A program made the translations under genes and the position numbers. Below, piece after piece: positions 1 to 7,919 of a stretch of 64,000 nucleotides of DNA. The notes beneath the pieces are model-generated. The model worked only from the letters and a program-made list of their open reading frames with translations, was not told where the DNA came from and searched no databases. The DNA is from Robertmurraya andreesenii (lineage in GTDB: Bacteria; Bacillota; Bacilli; Bacillales; Cytobacillaceae): positions 50,122 through 114,121 of the forward strand of contig NZ_JAUSTU010000014.1 of NCBI RefSeq assembly GCF_030813005.1, given 5' to 3'. Position 1 is the first letter of the stretch; every line of letters starts with the position of its first letter.

Positions 1-2
1 TT

Positions 3-986
3 GAATCAGGAAAGGCAAATATTCAAATCGGTGAAATGGAGTTTGGTGAGCTTGTCAAGGTTACCGAGAGACAATTTAGACCTGTGGCCGAACAGAAAGG
101 AATTGAATTTTCCGTTGAAATTGAAAAAGATATACCCAATATCATTTATACGGATGAACAAAAGGTCCACCAAATTCTCAAGAATCTTATTTCAAACGCC
201 ATTAAGTTCACTGAAAAAGGACAGGTGCAGTTACGTGTTAAATTTGCACGGTTTGCCGAGAATCCTAATGAATATATTTCATTCCAAGTCTCCGATACAG
301 GCATTGGAATTTCCTCAGATAATAAACAGCTTATTTTTGAAGCCTTTCAACAGGAAGATGGAACAACAAGTAGAAGATACGGTGGCACAGGCCTTGGGTT
401 ATCTATAAGCAAGGAGCTTGCCGATTTATTGGGTGGTAAGATTCACATTGAGAGTGAAGTTGGGAAGGGAAGCGTATTTTCTTTCTATTTGCCTGTCGAT
501 ATGAATGAGAAAACGGTCCCCATTTACGATGAGGTAGCGGGAACAATAGAAGATTTGAATGAGGATCGAGCTGTGTCCCTGCCGGTCCCCGATTTTAATT
601 GCGAAGAGGTGTTAAACGGGAAAAGGGTCCTTGTCGTTGATGATGATATGAGAAATGTTTTTTCATTGACCACGGCACTTGAGGGGGCTGGCATGCACGT
701 TGCTTTTGCTGAAAATGGAAGAGAGGCCTTAGAGTTTTTAGAAACAGACAGCCCAGTTGACATCGTTTTAATGGATATTATGATGCCAGAAATGGATGGC
801 TATGAGACGATGAGATTGATCCGCAGGCAGGAAAAATGGAAGAAAATGCCGATTATAGCCTTAACAGCGAAAGCAATGAATGATGACAGAAAAAAATGCA
901 TTGATGCAGGGGCCTCAGACTACATTTCGAAGCCGGTCAAATTGGAGCAATTATTCTCTCTGTTAAAGGTTTGGCTTCACAAATAG
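3..986 (+). CDS. Hybrid sensor histidine kinase, C-terminal part (RsbK-like)
   Basis: The gene runs in from before the window; the reading frame is open from base 3, so only the C-terminal 327 residues are seen. They hold a HATPase_c domain (N box LKNLISNAIKF, G1 DTGIGI, G2 GTGLGLSISKEL) and then a receiver domain (VLVVDDD; phospho-acceptor Asp in LMDIMMP near base 774; conserved Lys in ISKPVK). It is therefore a hybrid kinase that autophosphorylates and passes phosphate to its own receiver. A CheR-type methyltransferase follows 16 bases downstream. That pairing matches RsbK/RsbM of the Bacillus cereus group, where RsbK feeds the sigma-B stress response. The sensor half lies outside the window, so the RsbK assignment is inference. 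Confidence 0.85.
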   Translation, partial: ESGKANIQIGEMEFGELVKVTERQFRPVAEQKGIEFSVEIEKDIPNIIYTDEQKVHQILKNLISNAIKFTEKGQVQLRVKFARFAENPNEYISFQVSDTGIGISSDNKQLIFEAFQQEDGTTSRRYGGTGLGLSISKELADLLGGKIHIESEVGKGSVFSFYLPVDMNEKTVPIYDEVAGTIEDLNEDRAVSLPVPDFNCEEVLNGKRVLVVDDDMRNVFSLTTALEGAGMHVAFAENGREALEFLETDSPVDIVLMDIMMPEMDGYETMRLIRRQEKWKKMPIIALTAKAMNDDRKKCIDAGASDYISKPVKLEQLFSLLKVWLHK

Positions 987-1002
987 GGAGGGTACATATT
1001 GA

Positions 1003-1845
1003 ATGAGTGTCAAGCATTACAATGATTTAGAGAAAATCGAGATCAACCTTTTGTTGGAGGGAATCTTTCAATACTACGGGGTTGATTTTAGAAACTATGC
1101 TTATACCTCGATACGGCGGCGAGTTTTGTATCGGATGAAGGCAGAGCAAATAGAGTCTGTCACACAGCTATTAGATCGAGTCCTCCATGATCCAAAAATG
1201 ATGGATAAGCTCTACCATGATTTTTCGATCAATGTAACAGAAATGTTTAGAGACCCAAGCTTCTTCCAAGTCTTGCGTGAAACAATTTTACCACATCTCA
1301 AACGATTGCCTTCTATTCGTATATGGCATGCGGGATGTTCTACTGGTGAAGAAGCTTATTCCATGGCCATTCTCTTGAAGGAAGAGGGGCTTCTGCATAA
1401 GACAAGAATCTATGCCACCGATTTTAATGAAAAAGTGTTAGATAAAGCGAGAGCTGGAGAATTTATGCTGGAAAAAATGCAATGCTACACAAATAACTAT
1501 ATTCGCTCAGGGGGAACGCATGATTTCTCTGAGTATTATTGTGTGCGTAATAATATGGCTATTTTTCATGAGGAGTTATCCCAAAAAATTATTTTTGCCC
1601 AGCATAATCTCGTCACGGATGGCTCCTTTAACGAATTTCATATGATCATTTGTCGAAATGTCTTAATTTATTTCAATCATACATTACAGGAGCGAGTCCA
1701 TATGTTGTTCTATCAAAGTCTAAGTCCAAATGGATTTCTTGCTCTAGGCAACCGTGAGGGGCTCTTGACGCGAATGAAAAATGTAAATTATAAAGTAATC
1801 GACCAAAAGGAGAAGATTTTTCAAAAGGAGAGAGGAAGTGAGTAA
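1003..1845 (+). CDS. CheR-family protein methyltransferase (RsbM-like)
   Basis: This 280-residue protein has the CheR layout: a small helical N-terminal domain (about 1-90) and a SAM-dependent methyltransferase domain with motif I WHAGCSTGEEAYSMAI at about 108-123 and the late motif IICRNVLIYF near 214-223. CheR enzymes methylate glutamates on chemoreceptors. Here no chemoreceptor is adjacent; the neighbours are a hybrid kinase upstream and a receiver-PAS-kinase 3 bases downstream. In Bacillus cereus the equivalent protein, RsbM, methylates and restrains the hybrid kinase RsbK, and I infer the same role. The ATG start has a GGGAGGG ribosome binding site 10 bases upstream. Catalytic role is well supported; the partner is inferred from order. 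Confidence 0.87.
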   Translation: MSVKHYNDLEKIEINLLLEGIFQYYGVDFRNYAYTSIRRRVLYRMKAEQIESVTQLLDRVLHDPKMMDKLYHDFSINVTEMFRDPSFFQVLRETILPHLKRLPSIRIWHAGCSTGEEAYSMAILLKEEGLLHKTRIYATDFNEKVLDKARAGEFMLEKMQCYTNNYIRSGGTHDFSEYYCVRNNMAIFHEELSQKIIFAQHNLVTDGSFNEFHMIICRNVLIYFNHTLQERVHMLFYQSLSPNGFLALGNREGLLTRMKNVNYKVIDQKEKIFQKERGSE

Positions 1846-1848
1846 AGG

Positions 1849-3813
1849 ATGGAAAACAAACAAGTGAACATTTTGTTGGTGGATGATCGGGCCGAAAATC
1901 TGTTAGCTCTTGAAGCGGTCCTAACTTCTCCTTACTACCGGTTAATTAAAGCCCAATCAGGAGTGGAAGCGTTGAAATGGGTACTGAGAGAAGATTTTGC
2001 TGTCATTCTCATGGATGTCCAAATGCCAACATTAAATGGATTTGACACAGTTAAGATGATTCGAGAAAGAGAGAAAACGAAGGATGTTCCAATTATATTC
2101 ATTACGGCTTTAAGTCAAACGATGGAAAATGTCTTATATGGCTATTCTATTGGTGCCATTGATTATATCATTAAGCCCTTTGATCCGATTATTTTGAAAT
2201 GTAAGGTAGAAGGCTTTGTATCCTTGTTTTTGAGTAAAAGAAAAATTGTCGAACAAAAGGAGATTATTAAAAGTAGAACAAAAGAGCTGGAAACGGTCTA
2301 TACGGAGCTTAAGAAAAAGGAAGCGATGAACCGTGCCATTGGAGAAACCTCCATCGATACGATTGTTTCCTTTGATGAAGAGGGCATTATTCTATCCGCC
2401 AACCCAGCGATAAAAACGATGTTCGGTTATGACTATTATGAAATCATTGGTCGGAAGGTAGAGGTTTTATTTAGAATTGGAATTTCGGATATTCCCAAGC
2501 GAGCGATTGTGGAAGCAACAGGAATTAAGAAAAATAAGACTACCTTTCCGATCGAAGTCCACCTTTCCGAAGTCGAAGTAGAAGGCGAGAATATTTTCGT
2601 TTGCTCGATCCGAGATATTACGGATAAGAAGACCCATTTTGAAAAGCTAGAAGGGCTTGTAAAAATGAGAACAAACGAGCTTAGCAAAGCTAACGAAAAG
2701 CTTCATCAAGAGATTGAAGAAAAGCAGGAAACGCTACAGAAATTATTTGAAAGTGAGGAAAAATATCGACAGCTCGTTGAGAATTCCCCCGAGGCGATTA
2801 TTGTAAGACATGTAAATAGTGAAAAGATTTCTTTTATTAATGAAACAGGTGTAAAGCTCTTCAAAGCAGCTGGTAAGCATGAAATTATCGGGAGAAGCAT
2901 GTTCGATCTGGTCCATCCGGACGACCATGACATGGCGAAGGAGCATTTTTCTAGATTAGGAAGGGAAGAAATCCTTCCTCCATATGAAAAAAGGTTAGTG
3001 TCCTTGAATGGGGACATTATCGATTCTCAAATTAAGATTATTCCTTTCGTTTATGGGGGAGAGGCGTCTTTACATATTGTGATTCGTGACATGACCGAGG
3101 ATAAACGAAATAAAGAATTTATTCAGCAATCGGAAAAACTCAGTGTTGTTGGGGAGCTTGCTGCGGGGATTGCCCATGAAATCCGCAATCCTTTAACAAG
3201 TTTAAAAGGTTTTACCCAGCTATTGGAAAACAAATATTCGACAGATAGGGAATATGTAGAAATTATGATTTCGGAGATTGATCGAATCAATACGATTGTA
3301 AGTGAGCTATTACTGCTTGCCAAACCGGGCAGGGATGATTTCAGGGCCGTTGATCTTAATCGATTATTGCGAAATGTAAGCATGTTAATGAGTGCTCAAG
3401 CAAATCTTCATGGGGTCGCCATAAAACAAGAAAATGCTCATTCGCTTAGAGATGTCATGATATACGGAGACGAAAACAAATTGAAACAGGTCTTTGTCAA
3501 CATTATGAAGAACGCAATTGAAGCGATGGAATATGGTGGAAGCATTATCATTGAAACGAAGATGACTGATCGGATGATCGCTATTTCCATTACTGATGAT
3601 GGATTAGGTATTCCCTCCCATATATTGCAGAAAATCGGCAACCCTTTTTATACAACAAAAGACAAGGGGACGGGCCTAGGCTTGATGGTTTCCAAAAGTA
3701 TTATTGAAAGCCATCAGGGTGATTTGCAGATTGAGAGTGAGGAAGGACAAGGAACCACTGTTCAAGTCATCCTCCCGATCATGAAAAATCCATGTGAGAC
3801 AGCCGAAAGTTAA
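1849..3813 (+). CDS. Receiver-PAS-PAS sensor histidine kinase
   Basis: The 654-residue protein begins with a response-regulator receiver (LLVDDR at 9-14; Asp56 in ILMDVQMP). A coiled stretch, two PAS-like domains (about 160-280 and 300-425), a HisKA dimerisation domain with His443 in GIAHEIRNPLTSL, and a HATPase_c domain (N box FVNIMKNAIEA, G2 GTGLGLMVSK) follow. The kinase end resembles the sporulation-kinase type of Bacillus (KinA/KinE-like). No membrane segment is evident, so it is probably cytoplasmic. A receiver at the N-terminus suggests it is switched by phosphate from another kinase, most simply the hybrid kinase two genes upstream. It starts 3 bases after the methyltransferase stop, so the three genes look like one operon. 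Confidence 0.88.
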   Translation: MENKQVNILLVDDRAENLLALEAVLTSPYYRLIKAQSGVEALKWVLREDFAVILMDVQMPTLNGFDTVKMIREREKTKDVPIIFITALSQTMENVLYGYSIGAIDYIIKPFDPIILKCKVEGFVSLFLSKRKIVEQKEIIKSRTKELETVYTELKKKEAMNRAIGETSIDTIVSFDEEGIILSANPAIKTMFGYDYYEIIGRKVEVLFRIGISDIPKRAIVEATGIKKNKTTFPIEVHLSEVEVEGENIFVCSIRDITDKKTHFEKLEGLVKMRTNELSKANEKLHQEIEEKQETLQKLFESEEKYRQLVENSPEAIIVRHVNSEKISFINETGVKLFKAAGKHEIIGRSMFDLVHPDDHDMAKEHFSRLGREEILPPYEKRLVSLNGDIIDSQIKIIPFVYGGEASLHIVIRDMTEDKRNKEFIQQSEKLSVVGELAAGIAHEIRNPLTSLKGFTQLLENKYSTDREYVEIMISEIDRINTIVSELLLLAKPGRDDFRAVDLNRLLRNVSMLMSAQANLHGVAIKQENAHSLRDVMIYGDENKLKQVFVNIMKNAIEAMEYGGSIIIETKMTDRMIAISITDDGLGIPSHILQKIGNPFYTTKDKGTGLGLMVSKSIIESHQGDLQIESEEGQGTTVQVILPIMKNPCETAES

Positions 3814-3903
3814 GAATATATTTCTAGCTTCATATAGTTAGACGTCTATTCCCTTTTTTATGTGTTACGTAGTATAACAGTAAACCAAAAAGGAGGGAAT
3901 CGT

Positions 3904-4239
3904 ATGTCAGAAAACAAAAAGAAAAGAATCAAGGTTGGCAGAGTAATTATAGAGGCGGACGAAGTCATCGTTATTGAAGCGAAGAATAAAAAACGTCATC
4001 ATAATCAAGACGATGTAGCAGGTGAATATGATGATCATGATGGGGGCTCTCCTGGCCGTCATTGGCACCGTGATGACGGGGTGCTTGGTGCAGGCAACAG
4101 AAGAAATCACCATCATGATGAGGTAGAAGAAGTTTCCGATGACCATGAGGACTACCATCACGACGATAGAATGCATCATGATGATGATGACGTTGGTGGA
4201 GTGGAAGATAGAGGAAGACATAGAGGCTTTTGGTGGTAA
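3904..4239 (+). CDS. Small His/Asp-rich protein of unknown function
   Basis: The start at ATG 3904 is set by AAAGGAGGG just upstream. The 111-residue product has an ordinary N-terminal third (about 30 residues with a beta-like VGRVIIEADEVIVIEAK) and then a strongly biased tail of His, Asp, Gly and Arg, with clusters such as HHDDRMHHDDDD, ending in GFWW. No family is recognised. A metal-binding or spore-surface role is possible from composition alone, but nothing proves it. The sequence is repetitive, with GATGATCATGATG-type runs, which explains the long open frame on the opposite strand. A hairpin terminator follows at 4259-4288. Confidence 0.7.
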   Translation: MSENKKKRIKVGRVIIEADEVIVIEAKNKKRHHNQDDVAGEYDDHDGGSPGRHWHRDDGVLGAGNRRNHHHDEVEEVSDDHEDYHHDDRMHHDDDDVGGVEDRGRHRGFWW

Positions 4240-4258
4240 TAAAAGAGAGAGCTACAAC

Positions 4259-4288
4259 AAAATCCAGAGCAGGCGCTCTGGATTTTCT
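4259..4288 (+). terminator. Rho-independent terminator after the His/Asp-rich gene
   Basis: A 12-bp perfect inverted repeat (AAAATCCAGAGC / GCTCTGGATTTT) with a 4-base loop is followed by a T-rich run. Confidence 0.8.
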
Positions 4289-4302
4289 TAAAAGATAAGA
4301 TT

Positions 4303-4478
4303 GTATAAATTTCGACTTTGAAAATTGTCTAGCTCCAGCGCCTATCGCCTATCAAACTTCAGGTCTCCTCCCTACGATAAGTCATCATCGAATCGCTATC
4401 GCTCTTCGTGATTCCTTTATCTCAGTCGAAGCCCCTCCAGTTTGTACGGCGATAACCAAGGCGCTTACGCTTTTCTTA
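4303..4478 (+). repeat. 176-bp folded dispersed repeat, copy 1
   Basis: This element is nearly identical in sequence and exactly equal in length to 21406-21581. It is a nested imperfect palindrome. The ends pair (TCCAGCGCCT near the start, AAGGCGCT near the end). An inner hairpin is formed by GATAA...ATCATCGAA and TTCGTGAT...TTATC. It abuts the metH stop codon. No credible open frame is present. Similar elements starting TCTAGCTCCAGCGCCT are, from memory, common in Bacillaceae genomes. Confidence 0.85.
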
Positions 4479-7400
4479 TCATAACACATTGAAATATCTA
4501 GCTTCTGGATGGGCAAAGACGATGGCGGTTACGGAGCCTTCTGGGTCCATCATGTAGCCATCAGTGAGCTCGATGCCAATATCTTCAGGCTTGATTAATG
4601 CAAAAAGCTTGCTTTGATCCTCTAGATTCGGACAAGCTGGGTAGCCGAATGAGAAGCGTTGTCCTTGGTATTTGGCTGCAAAGCGTTCCTGCATCGTCAT
4701 ACTCGCAGGATCAGGAAAGCCCCAGGCATCACGCATTTGGCGATGAATGAGCTCGGCAAAGCCCTCGGCGGATTCAAGAGCGAGAGCTTGCAAGGCATGA
4801 GATTCCAGAAATTTACCGTCTGCCTTAAGCTTCTCCGCTTGTTCACGGATCCTATTCCCTGATGTAACTGCGAAAAATCCAACGTAGTCCATTTCCCCAG
4901 AGTCCACGGATTTCAGATAATCAGCCAAGCATAGATAGGCCCCTTTTTCCTGTCGAGGAAAATCAAAGCTCTCTATGACTTGACTGTGATCATTTGGATC
5001 ATAAATGATCACTTTATTCCCATTCGACTGAGCTGGGAAAAATTGATATACAGCAGCAGGCTTGATCCATTCCTTTTCCTTCGCCTCGACGATTAATTCA
5101 GTGACGAGATCATTTATTTTATGAGCCTTTTCATCATTTGCCTGTAATAGCTTTTCAATTTTTCCTTTCACACCAAGGTGGTGCCCGATGAGCATTTGCT
5201 TGTTAATGTATGGCTCAACATGGTCAAGAGAGTAGGACTTTAATAGATGTCTTTTCGTATCTCTTGGGACAAAAACAGCGACATCTGTCCGGAGCTGTGG
5301 TCTCTCCAACACCGCAGTAGCTGTTCGCTTATGAGTAGAGAAGCTTGCTGGCTCCTGGGAAAGCTTGGCTTTTTTTTCTTCTATCAGTGTTTGCCTTTCT
5401 GCTTGATCCTGAATTTGATTCGCCAAAGTCAATCCATTCATCGCATCCTTTGCGTAGAGGACAAGACCGTCATATTCTTTCGATATTTTCGTATCCGTAA
5501 ATTTTCGGGATAGGGCCGCCCCACCAACAAGAATAGGGATATCAATTCCTGCCTGCTTGAGGTCGTGGGCAGTGATAACCATTTGCTGCGCTGATTTCAC
5601 AAGCAAACCAGATAACCCAATCATATCGGGCTTTTCTTTTCTAACCGATTCTATCAGTGTGGCAGGAGCTACTTTAATGCCCAGGTCGATCACCTCGTAG
5701 CCATTATTACTAAGAATGATGTCGACTAGATTTTTTCCAATGTCATGGACATCGCCTTTGACGGTTGCGAGAATAATCTTCCCCTTGCTTGCGCTTGCGT
5801 CATTTTTCTCCATATATGGTTCTAGGAAAGACACAGCTGCTTTCATGACCTCTGCACTTTGCAGCACCTCAGCAACGATGAGTTCGTTATTGTTAAAGAG
5901 CCTTCCAACCTCTTTCATCCCATCCATTAGAGGACCATTGATGATATCGAGTGGACTAGGGAAGCTAGCTAATGCTATTTCAAGGTCTGGAATTAATCCC
6001 TCTTTAGTTCCTTCAATGACGTAGTAAGCAAGCCTCTCCTCAAGCGTCATATCAGGGATGAAGCTCTTAGATTCTTTCTTTTTATCACGATAAAATTCTG
6101 TGAATACGGCTAAAGATTCCTGGGTTGTTTCAAATAAAAGCTTCTCTGCCATTGCGATCTCTTCCTTTGAAATGGATGCAAAGCGTTCAAGCTTCTCGGT
6201 ATTGACAATGGCATAATCAAGACCAGCCTGTGTGCAATGATACAGAAAGACAGAATTAAGAATTTCCCTTCCGACTGCTGGCAGCCCAAATGAGACATTG
6301 GAAACCCCGAGGATTGTTAAGGCTTTAGGAAAATGCTCTTTGATGAGCCTAATTCCATCAACGGTTGCCTTAGCTGAACCAATATATTGCTCATCCCCAG
6401 TTCCAACTGGAAAGACGAGTGGATCGAAAATAATATCCTCTGGAGCGATGTTGTATTTATGGACTAAAAGATCATAGGAGCGTTTCGCAATTTCAAGCTT
6501 TCTTTCAGCCGTAACCCCCATACCTTTTTCATCGATCGTACCAACCACAACAGCTGCACCATACGTATGGACAAGGCGTGCAACAGCCTCGAAGCGACCT
6601 TCCCCGTCCTCTAGGTTAATCGAGTTGATAATCGCTTTCCCCTGTGAATAGGAGAGGGCCTTTTCAATCACCTTATCGTCAGTCGAGTCAATGACAAGGG
6701 GAACTTTAATTTTCTTTGTCACTTCTTTAAGGAAGTTCTCCATGTCCTCTAGCTCGTCTCGGTCAGGGTCTGCTAAGCAGATGTCAATGACATGGGCACC
6801 ACCCTTGACTTGGGCTCTGGCAATTTCAGAGGCTTCCTCAAATTTTCCTTCAGAAATAAGACGCTTGAATTTTCTTGAACCAATGACATTTGTTCTTTCC
6901 CCAACCATGATCGGACGAAGGGTAGGGTCATCATAAATAAAGGCATCAATCCCCGAGACCATATGGTTTGTTTGTGTACTAGGAACCCTTGGACTGTATT
7001 TCTTCATTTCCTCGGCGATCGCCCGAATATGATCAGGTGTGGTACCGCAGCAGCCGCCTACAATATTTAACCAGCCTTCTGCAGCAAAGCCACCGAGCTT
7101 TTTCGCAAGGGATTCTGGTGTTTCATGGTAATTTCCATCTTCATCGGGAAGTCCGGCATTAGGGTAGCAGCTAACGGCTGCTGACGAAAGACCCGATAAG
7201 GACCTAATATGGTCCTGCATAAACTCTGGACCGGTCGCACAATTGAGTCCTATCGCAATCGGGTTCATATGATGGACCGAAATATAGAAGGCCTCGATCG
7301 ATTGCCCCGCAAGCGTCGTACCCATTGGCTCAATGGTTCCGGAAATCATGACCGGGACCTTGATTCCCCGTTTTTCAAAAGCCTTCTGAATCCCTAGAAA

Positions 7401-7919
7401 TCCAGCCTTCACATTTAATAAATCCTGACTCGTTTCAAGGAGCAGAACATCAACACCGCCATCAATTAACCCAAGCGCCTGTTCTTCATAGGATTTTTGA
7501 AGGGTTGCGAACGTGGTTCCACCAGTCACGGATAAGGTTTTGGTTGTTGGTCCCATCGCACCCGCAACAAAGCGTGGCCAAAGGGCTGTTGAGTATTGGT
7601 CGGCTGCTTTTTTTGCAATAATTGCCGCTGTTTTATTTAACTCGTACGCCCTGTCCCCAAGGTCATATTCATCAAGGACAACTTCTGTTGCCCCAAATGT
7701 ATTTGTTTCAATAATGTCAGCTCCAGCTTCTAAATATTGCTGATGAATGGACTCAATCACATCTGGTCTGGTCGCATTGAGAATTTCATTACAGCCATCA
7801 TATTCTTCGCCACCAAAATCATCGGCGCTCAGGTCAGCTTGCTGGAGCATCGTCCCCATCGCACCATCCATAATCAGTATTCTCTTTTTCATTTCGTTAA
7901 TTAATAACGCTTTCGACAT
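4479..7919 (-). CDS. metH: Cobalamin-dependent methionine synthase
   Basis: MetH moves a methyl group from 5-methyltetrahydrofolate to homocysteine through cobalamin. The 1146-residue protein has all four modules. First is a homocysteine-binding barrel (about 1-310; zinc cysteines in GLNCATGP and GGCCGTTP). Then come a pterin-binding barrel (about 340-600), the cobalamin cap and binding domains (DVHDIGKN around residues 720-730, the DxHxxG signature) and a C-terminal activation domain (about 900-1146, which uses SAM to reactivate the cofactor). The ATG has GGGAGGAT upstream and the gene overlaps the end of yitJ by 23 bases, which suggests translational coupling. It is the last gene of the SAM-riboswitch operon. 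Confidence 0.97.
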   Translation of the reverse strand: MSKALLINEMKKRILIMDGAMGTMLQQADLSADDFGGEEYDGCNEILNATRPDVIESIHQQYLEAGADIIETNTFGATEVVLDEYDLGDRAYELNKTAAIIAKKAADQYSTALWPRFVAGAMGPTTKTLSVTGGTTFATLQKSYEEQALGLIDGGVDVLLLETSQDLLNVKAGFLGIQKAFEKRGIKVPVMISGTIEPMGTTLAGQSIEAFYISVHHMNPIAIGLNCATGPEFMQDHIRSLSGLSSAAVSCYPNAGLPDEDGNYHETPESLAKKLGGFAAEGWLNIVGGCCGTTPDHIRAIAEEMKKYSPRVPSTQTNHMVSGIDAFIYDDPTLRPIMVGERTNVIGSRKFKRLISEGKFEEASEIARAQVKGGAHVIDICLADPDRDELEDMENFLKEVTKKIKVPLVIDSTDDKVIEKALSYSQGKAIINSINLEDGEGRFEAVARLVHTYGAAVVVGTIDEKGMGVTAERKLEIAKRSYDLLVHKYNIAPEDIIFDPLVFPVGTGDEQYIGSAKATVDGIRLIKEHFPKALTILGVSNVSFGLPAVGREILNSVFLYHCTQAGLDYAIVNTEKLERFASISKEEIAMAEKLLFETTQESLAVFTEFYRDKKKESKSFIPDMTLEERLAYYVIEGTKEGLIPDLEIALASFPSPLDIINGPLMDGMKEVGRLFNNNELIVAEVLQSAEVMKAAVSFLEPYMEKNDASASKGKIILATVKGDVHDIGKNLVDIILSNNGYEVIDLGIKVAPATLIESVRKEKPDMIGLSGLLVKSAQQMVITAHDLKQAGIDIPILVGGAALSRKFTDTKISKEYDGLVLYAKDAMNGLTLANQIQDQAERQTLIEEKKAKLSQEPASFSTHKRTATAVLERPQLRTDVAVFVPRDTKRHLLKSYSLDHVEPYINKQMLIGHHLGVKGKIEKLLQANDEKAHKINDLVTELIVEAKEKEWIKPAAVYQFFPAQSNGNKVIIYDPNDHSQVIESFDFPRQEKGAYLCLADYLKSVDSGEMDYVGFFAVTSGNRIREQAEKLKADGKFLESHALQALALESAEGFAELIHRQMRDAWGFPDPASMTMQERFAAKYQGQRFSFGYPACPNLEDQSKLFALIKPEDIGIELTDGYMMDPEGSVTAIVFAHPEARYFNVL

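Noticed and set aside
3907..4221. A 104-residue minus-strand gene opposite the His/Asp-rich protein.
   Set aside because: It has no ribosome binding site, is rich in Met/Ile/Val as expected from the complement of His/Asp codons, and opposes a gene with a strong site.
4303..4478. A transposon end or insertion sequence remnant.
   Set aside because: No transposase trace or target duplication was visible; it is listed as a folded repeat only.
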